A DNA stretch of 64,000 bases from the NCBI RefSeq assembly GCF_017115025.1, contig NZ_JABXKM010000099.1, positions 1-64,000 on the forward strand, in the 5' to 3' direction. Source of the DNA: Nostoc sp. NOS(2021) (lineage in GTDB: Bacteria > Cyanobacteriota > Cyanobacteriia > Cyanobacteriales > Nostocaceae). Below are positions 39,798-48,235 of the stretch, piece after piece. The position numbers and the translations under genes are program-made. Numbering within the stretch: the first letter of the stretch is position 1; each line of letters starts with the position of its first letter. The notes beneath the pieces are model-generated. The model saw only the letters and a list, made by a program, of their open reading frames with translations. It was not told the origin of the DNA and searched no databases.

Positions 39798-39879
39798 AAC
39801 TTATGCAACTGAAACCCTGATTTTTAGGTAGGGGCAATTCATGAATTGCCCCTACCGCGTGTAGTTTTGCGTCAGTCCT
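39798..39879. mobile_element. MITE-like element, family 1 copy 3 (degenerate)
   Basis: Degenerate termini AACTTATGCAA...TTTGCGTCAGTCCT; internal perfect 30-bp palindrome GGTAGGGGCAATTCATGAATTGCCCCTACC at 39827-39856. Confidence 0.65.
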
Positions 39880-39900
39880 ATTAGAGAAGAAATTGAATTC

Positions 39901-39931
39901 ATTATGAATTATGAATTATGAATTATGAATT
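39901..39931. repeat. Heptameric short tandem repeat (ATTATGA)4
   Basis: attatga x4 then att, overlapping the stop of the adjacent minus-strand gene. Confidence 0.9.
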
Positions 39932-40838
39932 GTTTATATCCTTGCCAACGCCCACGCCAGGATGCTAATAACTTCTTACCAGCCAACTGCCCTTGGCTAG
40001 GTAAAAATCTCAGCCATTGTACTAAACCTAAACTATCGCATGTACCCACGAATACTGCCCAGAATAAAAATACAATCCGGCGGATAAATGGCAGATGCTC
40101 TAATAAAACTAAGGTTTCATTATGGACTAAATTAATAAAGGCAATTTCATTAAAGTTATTTCGCTGATCTTCATCAAAACGTTGTGCCGGATAGTGATCT
40201 ACAGCAACGTTAGGATCATAAATTATCTTCCAACCAGCCCGCTTTAATGCCAGAGTAAATGCCATTTCAAAGTGTACCTGCGCTCCTGCACCACGCATCC
40301 GCTTATCAAAGCGTAATTGCCCGATTGCTTGGGTACGAAAACTCATATTTACACCTTTGAGAACATCGACTTCACGAGGTTCTCCTACTCCCAGATGATG
40401 GTTGCCAATCACTCGCCCAAACCACTGCAACTGTCCGACTACTAAACGGGATTCGTCTTCTAATTTGCTGCCGTGGTGTATCCAATCACGTCCTCCCAGA
40501 CCGCCGAGACGACTATCACAGGTAAAGTAAGCGGCGATGCGCTCTAACCAATCCGGGTGGGGAGCCGCATCATCATCAGTAATAGAAACAATATCGCCCT
40601 CCACTGCTGCTAGTCCGGCGTTGAGGGCTGCTACTACCCCCGGTTGTGTCACTTTCACAGTATGCAGTGGCAGTTTGTGTGCGTTGAATTGGGCGAGAAA
40701 TTGCCAAGTTTCTGCATCTGTATCGCGGACAACCACTATCACCTGATCAACAGGTTTAATTTGCTCCTGTAGCGCCAAAAGGCAGCGTGAGAGGTCTTGT
40801 GGACGGCGATAAGTCGGTATGAGAACGGTGTTCCGCAT
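39909..40838 (-). CDS. Glycosyltransferase family 2
   Basis: MRNTVLIPTYRRPQDLSRCLLALQEQ, GDIVSITDDDAAPHPDWLERI. Confidence 0.92.
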   Translation of the reverse strand: MRNTVLIPTYRRPQDLSRCLLALQEQIKPVDQVIVVVRDTDAETWQFLAQFNAHKLPLHTVKVTQPGVVAALNAGLAAVEGDIVSITDDDAAPHPDWLERIAAYFTCDSRLGGLGGRDWIHHGSKLEDESRLVVGQLQWFGRVIGNHHLGVGEPREVDVLKGVNMSFRTQAIGQLRFDKRMRGAGAQVHFEMAFTLALKRAGWKIIYDPNVAVDHYPAQRFDEDQRNNFNEIAFINLVHNETLVLLEHLPFIRRIVFLFWAVFVGTCDSLGLVQWLRFLPSQGQLAGKKLLASWRGRWQGYKQFIIHNS

Positions 40839-41979
40839 TCTTGCTTAACTCCTCAAATAGATCCACATAAGTTTGTGCCATCGTAGTCCAGCTATATTGT
40901 TCTGCCACAGAGCGAGCAGCTTGACCCATCTGTTGCATCACGGCATCTACACTCACCAAAGACATCAACGCCAGAGCTAAAGCATCGATATCATCTGAGT
41001 CAGGTAAGACGATGCCACATTCTGGTGTCACTAACTCTGCACCTCCGGTAGCTGTGGCAGTAATTACTGGCAGTCCTGAAGAAAGTGCTTCTAACAATAC
41101 GAGGGTGCAAGCTTCGTATCGGGAAGGAAAAACAAATAAATCTACTGAGCGCATAATTTCGGCGATATCACGTCGATATCCGACAAAATGCACGCGTTTA
41201 CTTAACCCTAATGATGCTGCCAGTTGTGGGAAAGGGCTACCTTCGATATGACCGACCACCGCCAAATGTAAATCGGGAACTTTCACCAAGGCGTGCAACA
41301 CTGTATCTAAATTCTTTCTAGGTGTGCGGATGTCTCCGGCGAACAGTGCTAGGGTAACGTTTTCTGGTAAACCTAATTTTTGGCGATGCCTACACCGGGC
41401 TAGGCCGGAGCTTTCACCAGGGGCAAACTCTTCTAAGTCAACGCCATTGACAATTACGCGAATCCGAGAACGCGGTACACCAATGTTGACTAATTCCTGA
41501 GCTACCTTTTCGGATACAGCTACGACAACCTGCGCTTTTTGGAAAGCCTGTTTTTCCCAACGGGCATTAAAAGCCGTAAACAGCCATTGGTAGAAACCAT
41601 ACAAATCGCGGCGGTTGCGGGAAATATGAACAGGCGATCGCAACCATGAACTGTGGACAAAATGTACAGCATTCACATCAGCCGCAGCCAGATTAATTGC
41701 TCCATTGATTTTAACTAAATCAATGCCAGAGCGATTTTGACGTAACCAATCTGCACTTTTTTGGGCAAATATGAAATTACGAACAAATTCTGTAGGATAG
41801 CCTTTGACTGGAATTTTAACCCAATCAACTTGACTATTGTCTTCTAGTTCTGGTGCGACTTCACTAGCTAATAATGTCAGGTGATGACCACGACGAATTG
41901 CTTCTTGAGCAACTTCGTAATTTACCCGACCTTGACCATCACCTTTTTTGATTTTATGGGTAACAATACAAAGTTTCAT
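40756..41979 (-). CDS. Glycosyltransferase family 4
   Basis: ALFAGDIRTPRKNLDTVLHAL, DLFVFPSRYEACTLVLLEALSSGLPVITATATGGAELV; 3' end overlaps the next gene by 83 nt. Confidence 0.92.
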   Translation of the reverse strand: MKLCIVTHKIKKGDGQGRVNYEVAQEAIRRGHHLTLLASEVAPELEDNSQVDWVKIPVKGYPTEFVRNFIFAQKSADWLRQNRSGIDLVKINGAINLAAADVNAVHFVHSSWLRSPVHISRNRRDLYGFYQWLFTAFNARWEKQAFQKAQVVVAVSEKVAQELVNIGVPRSRIRVIVNGVDLEEFAPGESSGLARCRHRQKLGLPENVTLALFAGDIRTPRKNLDTVLHALVKVPDLHLAVVGHIEGSPFPQLAASLGLSKRVHFVGYRRDIAEIMRSVDLFVFPSRYEACTLVLLEALSSGLPVITATATGGAELVTPECGIVLPDSDDIDALALALMSLVSVDAVMQQMGQAARSVAEQYSWTTMAQTYVDLFEELSKNAEHRSHTDLSPSTRPLTLPFGATGAN

Positions 41980-42115
41980 ACACTACCTTCCTTAATAATA
42001 AAATCTCAGGCAAAGGCGGAAAGTAAGAATTAAAAATAATCTTATTCTTATTCTCTCTGCGTCTCTGCGGTTAGTTAAAAAAATTACTTTCTACAACTCA
42101 AAGAATACTGTTATA

Positions 42116-43108
42116 TTATTCTGATATTTTCATTAACTTACTGGCTAAAAATCGGGGAGCAAAACTAAGACTAAGTGCGGCAATAGTTCGCAGATTAAAC
42201 TTTTGTTTTTTCAATGCCTGCCAAAAATAAGGACGTGCTGCTGCCATCTGTTCACTTCGTAGCAAACCAATTCCCAAAGTTGTATTAGCTTCCAACCATT
42301 TCTGTTGAAAATATGTCCTAAATTCCTGTAAACGAGCGTCTTCCATAAAGACTTGATAACAAAACATTTCGCTTTTAGCTTTGCGGATTTTTGCTTGCAC
42401 ATCTCGACTACCACTGAGCATAGTATCAGTTTGCTCATGGGCACGATATCGCGTCAATCTTTCTGGATAGTAGTAAGCACCATAACCAGATATACAGCAA
42501 ATATAGGTTAAATATAAATCCCACATACCGCCAACTTCTGAGGGAATACTATCCCAATTCACAAAAATATTGCGGATCACACAAGCTGCCGCAGTCGGTA
42601 TACTTTTATCTATTAACCCAATTTTATAGAAAGGTTGATGAATTCCTGGTGTTAGTTTATCTCGCTTGTAACCGCGTGTATTTTCTTCAGTTCCAGCATC
42701 CTTAATTATGCCATCTGCATCTATGATATATTGGTCACAAAAAGCGAGAATTAACTCAGAATTTGCTTCTAGTGGTGGTACAAGCTTTGCTAAAAAGTCT
42801 TCATTCCAGATATCATCATCATGGAGACTAGCAAGATATTTACCTCGCGCCATTTTGAAGGCGTGTTGCTGATTAGCTAACATACCTACATTTTGCTGAT
42901 GTCGCCAAAATCGGATGCGTAAATCACTAAAAGATGCGACAAGTGCTTGGGGGTTTTCTGAACTACAATTATCAGAAATAATAATTTCAATGTTTAGATA
43001 GGTTTGTTTTATAGCACTAGCGATCGCTTGCTTGAGATACTTTGGTCGATTATAGGTGGGGATAATAACGCTAACTAAAGGTTGTTGGTATTCTTGATGC
43101 AATGACAT
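42116..43108 (-). CDS. Glycosyltransferase family 2
   Basis: PLVSVIIPTYNRPKYLKQAIASAIKQTYLNIEIIISDNCS, KYLASLHDDDIWNEDF. Confidence 0.93.
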   Translation of the reverse strand: MSLHQEYQQPLVSVIIPTYNRPKYLKQAIASAIKQTYLNIEIIISDNCSSENPQALVASFSDLRIRFWRHQQNVGMLANQQHAFKMARGKYLASLHDDDIWNEDFLAKLVPPLEANSELILAFCDQYIIDADGIIKDAGTEENTRGYKRDKLTPGIHQPFYKIGLIDKSIPTAAACVIRNIFVNWDSIPSEVGGMWDLYLTYICCISGYGAYYYPERLTRYRAHEQTDTMLSGSRDVQAKIRKAKSEMFCYQVFMEDARLQEFRTYFQQKWLEANTTLGIGLLRSEQMAAARPYFWQALKKQKFNLRTIAALSLSFAPRFLASKLMKISE

Positions 43109-43172
43109 ATTTTTCTCCCTTTATATTTCATAGGTAAAAGATGCACTATTTGATGTTTTGACTAAACTAAAC

Positions 43173-44339
43173 TTATTTAGCTTGAGGGATGCTATATCTA
43201 TATAAACTTTTCGCTCTAGAAGGAAATTCAGCTATTGTTTTTGCATAAATTGTTCGCAGATTTTTTACATGAGTATCCATTGTAAATTCCTTCATCAATA
43301 AAGCATGACCTTGTTCACCCATATATCGGCTTTTTTGATTATCTATATACAACTCATTAATGGCATCAGTCAGCTTTTGGATATTATTACTTGGAACAAG
43401 AATACCCGTTTCTCCATCTCGTAAATGTTCTGGAATCCCTCCGACTGCACTACCAATTACAGGTCGATAACGAGCATAAGCTTCTAGAGTTACAAGACCG
43501 GCAGGTTCAGGCCAAACACTGGGAAAGATGACTGCAAAACACTGTTGATAAAGTTTATTTATTTTATTGCGATCGCACCAACCATGCCAAGTGATCCGGT
43601 TATTCAATCCGAGGGTGTTTGCTAACTTTTCTAACCGTGGTCGTTCCCAGCCTTCACCTGCGATATCAAGTTGAATTTGTGGGTCTGTATGTATTAAGGT
43701 TTTGAGTAACCATTCCAGACCTTTATCAGAAACAATCCGTCCCGCAAACAAAATTCTATGATTTTGGTGGACTTCTAAACTTAGGGGTGCAGTTGCTATT
43801 TGTGGTATAGAGATTCCACAGTGTAGCGTTACAGTTTGTTCTGGGGGTACACCATTTTGAATCAATTGTTGCCGCACATATTCGCTATTAGCAATGAAAG
43901 TAATTTTTATCTTTTTTAAGACATCTAAAAAATGATGAGTAGTTTGAAGTTCTTTAAGAGTTCTTAATGGTTTACGGCTACCACATTTATCTACTAATTT
44001 ACCCCGGATACAACCTAAGTAAGAGAAGTTGCGATCGCAGATTGTCCGCTGCTCTGCTAAATATTTTGTGCCACTAGGACAGTAGAATGAGTGATTATGA
44101 ACGCTGAATATGGTAGGACATTCGCCTGTAAGCTGCAATAGCAAATCTGGGCTGTGAATGTGCAGCAATTTGAACTGGCTTTGATCTACATTATTGAGCG
44201 ATTTTATCACGCGATCGCTAACATCATGTGGTCGATGTTCAAACAGAGAAGCTAAATAAGTTTCAACACCTCCGCCTTCACCTACCTCAAAATTAGAGCA
44301 TTGGTAAATCAGGTCTTGATCAAATATTTTCTGGTACAT
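43173..44339 (-). CDS. Glycosyltransferase family 4
   Basis: RILFAGRIVSDKGLEWLLKTL, FAVIFPSVWPEPAGLVTLEAYARYRPVIGSAVGGIPEHL. Confidence 0.92.
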   Translation of the reverse strand: MYQKIFDQDLIYQCSNFEVGEGGGVETYLASLFEHRPHDVSDRVIKSLNNVDQSQFKLLHIHSPDLLLQLTGECPTIFSVHNHSFYCPSGTKYLAEQRTICDRNFSYLGCIRGKLVDKCGSRKPLRTLKELQTTHHFLDVLKKIKITFIANSEYVRQQLIQNGVPPEQTVTLHCGISIPQIATAPLSLEVHQNHRILFAGRIVSDKGLEWLLKTLIHTDPQIQLDIAGEGWERPRLEKLANTLGLNNRITWHGWCDRNKINKLYQQCFAVIFPSVWPEPAGLVTLEAYARYRPVIGSAVGGIPEHLRDGETGILVPSNNIQKLTDAINELYIDNQKSRYMGEQGHALLMKEFTMDTHVKNLRTIYAKTIAEFPSRAKSLYRYSIPQAK

Positions 44340-44492
44340 GTTTTCCGTTATTGTTCAGCAATACCATTTCACCAAATCCCTGATATAGATACATAGGTAG
44401 TGGCGTAGAGATGTACGTCCCTACAGCCGATTTATCTGTTGCAAATATTTGGGAAAATTGATTTAATTTTAACTAAATTTTGGATATTGTTT

Positions 44493-46379
44493 CTAATCTG
44501 ATTGCCTTACTTCATACTGCATCTGATGATATTTCCACAGCTTACCTTTGAGTTCTAAAAGTTCTTGATACTTACCTTGCTCTACTATCCGTCCGTGTTC
44601 TAAAACTACAACTTTATCTGCTTTAGAAATGGTAGAAAGACGGTGAGCGATCGCAATAACTGTTTTACCAACAGATAGCTTTTCTAATGAATCTTGAATT
44701 AAGCGCTCAGATACAGAATCTAAGGCGCTAGTTGCCTCATCCAAAATTAAAATTTCTGGGTTCCGCAGTAAAGCACGCGCAATCGCAATTCGCTGTCTTT
44801 GTCCTCCAGATAACCGGACACCCCGATCTCCTAATTGGGTATCAAAACCTTCGGGCATTTCCAAAATAAATTCTAGTGCATTTGCTAGTTTAGCAGCTTC
44901 TTGAATTTGCTCATTAGTGGCTTCTGGAGTCCCGTAAGAAATATTTTGCCAAACATTAGTATTGAAGATAAAAGTATCCTGACTGACGACAGCTATTTTG
45001 CGACGGAGGGAGTTAATTTCAAACTGCCGGACATCAATTTCATCAATGTAAAGATATCCATCTGTAGCATTATAAAATCGGGGAATTAAATCAGCAAGGG
45101 TTGTTTTCCCAGCGCCAGATGCTCCGACTAATGCCGTCATTTTCCCCTTTTCAATAGTCAGGGTAATATTATGTAGCACTAGATTTTTATCATCATAGCC
45201 AAAATCTACAGAGACTAAATCTATTGACCTTTTTAAACCTTTAAACTCAACTTTGCCATTTTGAAAGTAATATTTATCATCGCTTTTCAACAGATTTTTA
45301 ATGTTGTCTGCTGAACCATGTAAAGTGCTGAGATATGCTCTCGTGCCATTAATATCTTGAACAAATGGTATGAAGCGAAATAGCACAAAGAAAAAGGTTA
45401 GCAAAGAAGCAACTTGTAGTGTTCCGTTGGTAACAAGGCTAGTGAACGCCAAAATAATCATTCCGATCAATACCGTAGTTGCTACACCTTCGGCAATTGG
45501 CTTAACAAGTGTCCAAGTGAACACAACTTTCGTTGTAGTACTTATTACCTTATCGCTAGCTTTGTAGTAACGCTGACGCTCAAATTCTTGGGTACCACAC
45601 GAGTGAACAGTGCGAATGCCATTAATAAATTCTATGGCTGTTGATGTAAAATTAGCATTAGCAGTTGTCATGCCAAAACTTGATTCTCTGACTCTAGCGT
45701 TCAGATTAGACAAGCCTACACCTAAAAGTGTAAATAGTAATGCTGATATCAGCGTCAGTTGCCATGATATCAAAAACATTGATATTAAGTAGACAAAGGT
45801 TGTTAGTCCTCTAGTTACTAAAAATGCTGCGCCACTGAAACCCTGTCTGATCCTTTCGATTTCTGTGGTAATTGTGTTAATTAGTTCACCAGAACGAGTT
45901 TTGGCAAAGTAACTTAACGATAAGGATTGTAACTGTTCAAAAATTTGTTTACGTAAGCGGTCGGCAAGATGTAGTTGAGATAATTCAGTATAGACTTGAG
46001 AAAAATAATTGAAGGTGGCACGTAACCAAGTACTTAATAAAATCAGCAAAGATACGCGATAGAGACGATTAATTGCCGATGTCTTAGCTCCCAGAATCCA
46101 AATATCAAACCAGCCTATTCCTGTTTGGACAGGTTGAGCATTAGGACTGGTTAAGCTTTGCAAAAAGGAAAGTAAAAAACCAATACTCACACCTTCAAAA
46201 GTTGCCGCCAGAACCGAAAATATTAGAGCTAAAATTGCAATTTTGCGAAAGTGTTTAAATTCTTGTAATATCAAATAGTTTTCCTGCCAGAAGCTGGTAG
46301 CTTTGAGCAGATTACCGAGTGGTTGAGGAAGCTTGAAATGCATGGATTTTTCTAACAATAATTTTGCATGTAATACCAA
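44493..46379 (-). CDS. hepA: ABC exporter (TMD-NBD fusion), HepA-like
   Basis: ALVGASGAGKTTLADLIPRFYNATDGYLYID, GVRLSGGQRQRIAIARALLRNPEILILDEATSALD. Directly downstream of a hepC-like gene, as in the Anabaena HEP island. Confidence 0.75.
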   Translation of the reverse strand: MVLHAKLLLEKSMHFKLPQPLGNLLKATSFWQENYLILQEFKHFRKIAILALIFSVLAATFEGVSIGFLLSFLQSLTSPNAQPVQTGIGWFDIWILGAKTSAINRLYRVSLLILLSTWLRATFNYFSQVYTELSQLHLADRLRKQIFEQLQSLSLSYFAKTRSGELINTITTEIERIRQGFSGAAFLVTRGLTTFVYLISMFLISWQLTLISALLFTLLGVGLSNLNARVRESSFGMTTANANFTSTAIEFINGIRTVHSCGTQEFERQRYYKASDKVISTTTKVVFTWTLVKPIAEGVATTVLIGMIILAFTSLVTNGTLQVASLLTFFFVLFRFIPFVQDINGTRAYLSTLHGSADNIKNLLKSDDKYYFQNGKVEFKGLKRSIDLVSVDFGYDDKNLVLHNITLTIEKGKMTALVGASGAGKTTLADLIPRFYNATDGYLYIDEIDVRQFEINSLRRKIAVVSQDTFIFNTNVWQNISYGTPEATNEQIQEAAKLANALEFILEMPEGFDTQLGDRGVRLSGGQRQRIAIARALLRNPEILILDEATSALDSVSERLIQDSLEKLSVGKTVIAIAHRLSTISKADKVVVLEHGRIVEQGKYQELLELKGKLWKYHQMQYEVRQSD

Positions 46380-46494
46380 TTACCTGTGAGATTGCATAGA
46401 ACAAGTTGCTGTTGCTCAGAGCAAGTTGTCTCACCAAGCCTGATTTTGTGCAATTTCACAAATAATTGGTTTAATAATTTTGAATTTTGAATTC

Positions 46495-47226
46495 TCAAAG
46501 TGTTTGGCTATCCAGATGTAACAGGTGAGACTGTGCCTCTACTTCCCATGAAGCCGTAATTTCTGGTAGTTTATTTAGCTGTATTGCATCTTCCAAAGTC
46601 CAACAACAAGATCCGGTCAAACTCATGTCACCCCGCAGCACATTAAATAACTGTGGTAAATTGTCAAGACCGTATTTATGCATCCAACGCCCTAGCGGTG
46701 TGATGTTGTGCTTTGTAGTTGTGCAAAACCTCATCGCCCCAAAGAGTTTACCCCGTTCTCCAACACGCCACTCACGAGAAAAAAGTGACCCTGGCGAGTA
46801 AGCCTGCATTAATACAATCAATCCCAACATGACTGGACTTACTAATAGCAGCAAAACGAAAGCAGCAATCCAATCAATTAGTCGTTGTAATTGTCTCCAG
46901 GGTTGGTTAGGTAGTTTATTGCCAGCAGGTATGCTTAGGAATATTGGTTTTTGAGCTTCTTCACATGCATCTGCCCAAAACCTGAGCAAAGCCTCACCCA
47001 ATTTTGGATCTATGCTTACCAAACTTACAGGAGAATGTTGTAAGCATTCTACTAGCGATCGCTTACTATCTAATGAAGGCAGATATGGTTGTTTAACTCG
47101 TCCAGGCGGCTTCACCAACAGCTTACCCCGTCGCCACTGGAGTGTGCAGTACTCAGAGCGATTACCTTGGTGTTGCTGGGTTAGATCATATAAATTCTTT
47201 GAAGTTGGAATTATTGAAGCTGTCAT
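46495..47226 (-). CDS. hepC: Sugar transferase, HepC-like (heterocyst envelope polysaccharide)
   Basis: QRLIDWIAAFVLLLLVSPVMLGLIVLMQ...GSLFSREWRVGERGKLFGAMRFCT...LGRWMHKYGLDNLPQLFNVLRGDMSLTG. Confidence 0.75.
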   Translation of the reverse strand: MTASIIPTSKNLYDLTQQHQGNRSEYCTLQWRRGKLLVKPPGRVKQPYLPSLDSKRSLVECLQHSPVSLVSIDPKLGEALLRFWADACEEAQKPIFLSIPAGNKLPNQPWRQLQRLIDWIAAFVLLLLVSPVMLGLIVLMQAYSPGSLFSREWRVGERGKLFGAMRFCTTTKHNITPLGRWMHKYGLDNLPQLFNVLRGDMSLTGSCCWTLEDAIQLNKLPEITASWEVEAQSHLLHLDSQTL

Positions 47227-47347
47227 ATGTCTTTGGGATTATACAGGAGTGAATTGCTGAGGAGTTATCAAAGGCTATCAATGCCAAAGACCCAAATCCG
47301 CATCTTGTTGTAAGTCCAAAAAGTTGGAGATATTCGTAATTCGTAAT

Positions 47348-47670
47348 TATGTCATGTCCGCCTAATCACTTGTAGGGTTCTCGCTTGGATGCAGTACAGT
47401 TTTGACCTCTCTCCAAACCTCTCTCGTAAAAGGAGAGAGGCTTTGAGTCTTACTCCCCAACGCTAGTAGGGGAGCCAGTGCGTTGGGCGGCTCTGCCGAC
47501 TTGTCCCTTGCGCGTCTCCCCTTCTCCCAAAGGGAGAGGCTAGCGCCAAGGGAGAAGCACCTGGCGTAAGGGGTTGGGGGTTAGGTCTGTATTGGACTCA
47601 ACTGCAAACTGCGATATTAAAAAACTCTCCGCATCAGTCTAAACAATGAGTCTTTAAGCGAACATGATCT
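47348..47670. mobile_element. Degenerate family-2 MITE-like element containing nested dispersed repeats
   Basis: Left TGTCATGTCCGCCTAATCACTTGTAGGG, right CTTTAAGCGAACATGATC. The internal segment is shared with 61441-61558 and carries an extra block. Confidence 0.5.
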
Positions 47671-48070
47671 AGTCTGAAACAAAGCTACCTGTGAAGTTGG
47701 GGGTCTTAAAACCTATGCTTAATTACGAGCAACTTTACTATTAATATTCATGGGCAAATCATGATTTTCCGGAAACTACTGACAGTAGAGAAGTGTAGAG
47801 GGAAATTACCCATGAATCTATATCTACGTTTAATTACGCTGAGGTGTTCATTGTGTCGATAGATTTACCAAAACCAGTCCACTCTTGTCTTCTAACCTTT
47901 TTGGAAGTGCTTTAATCTCTAGAATATAAGACTATGTAGAAATAGCGATCGCTCAAATAAATTCTTTATTTACTCTTTAAAGAGCCAGTGATTTCTCTGA
48001 TAATCCATAAAGATAGCATAAATATACTGAATTTTTCCTGATCGCAACAAAATTAAATTTTGATTATTAC

Positions 48071-48177
48071 CTCGTTCCCAGTCGGAGACTGGGAATGCCT
48101 ATTTTGAGGCTCCGCCTCCCTGACTCGCGGCAGAGCCGCAATGAGGAGCATTTCCAGCCAGAGGCTAGAAACGAGAA
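48071..48177. repeat. Dispersed palindromic repeat (CTCGTTCCCAG...CTAGAAACGAG)
   Basis: Imperfect terminal inverted repeats with internal hairpins gtcggagactgggaat and gcggcagagccgc. Confidence 0.65.
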
Positions 48178-48184
48178 AAATGCA

Positions 48185-48217
48185 AGATCCCCGACTTCTC
48201 TAAGAAGTCGGGGATCT
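48185..48217 (-). terminator. Intrinsic terminator-like hairpin
   Basis: AGATCCCCGACTTCT cta AGAAGTCGGGGATCT (15-bp perfect stem), followed on the minus strand by TGCATTTTTC; 19 nt beyond the stop of the Wzc-like gene. Confidence 0.75.
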
Positions 48218-48235
48218 ATCATCTAGCGGTACTAG

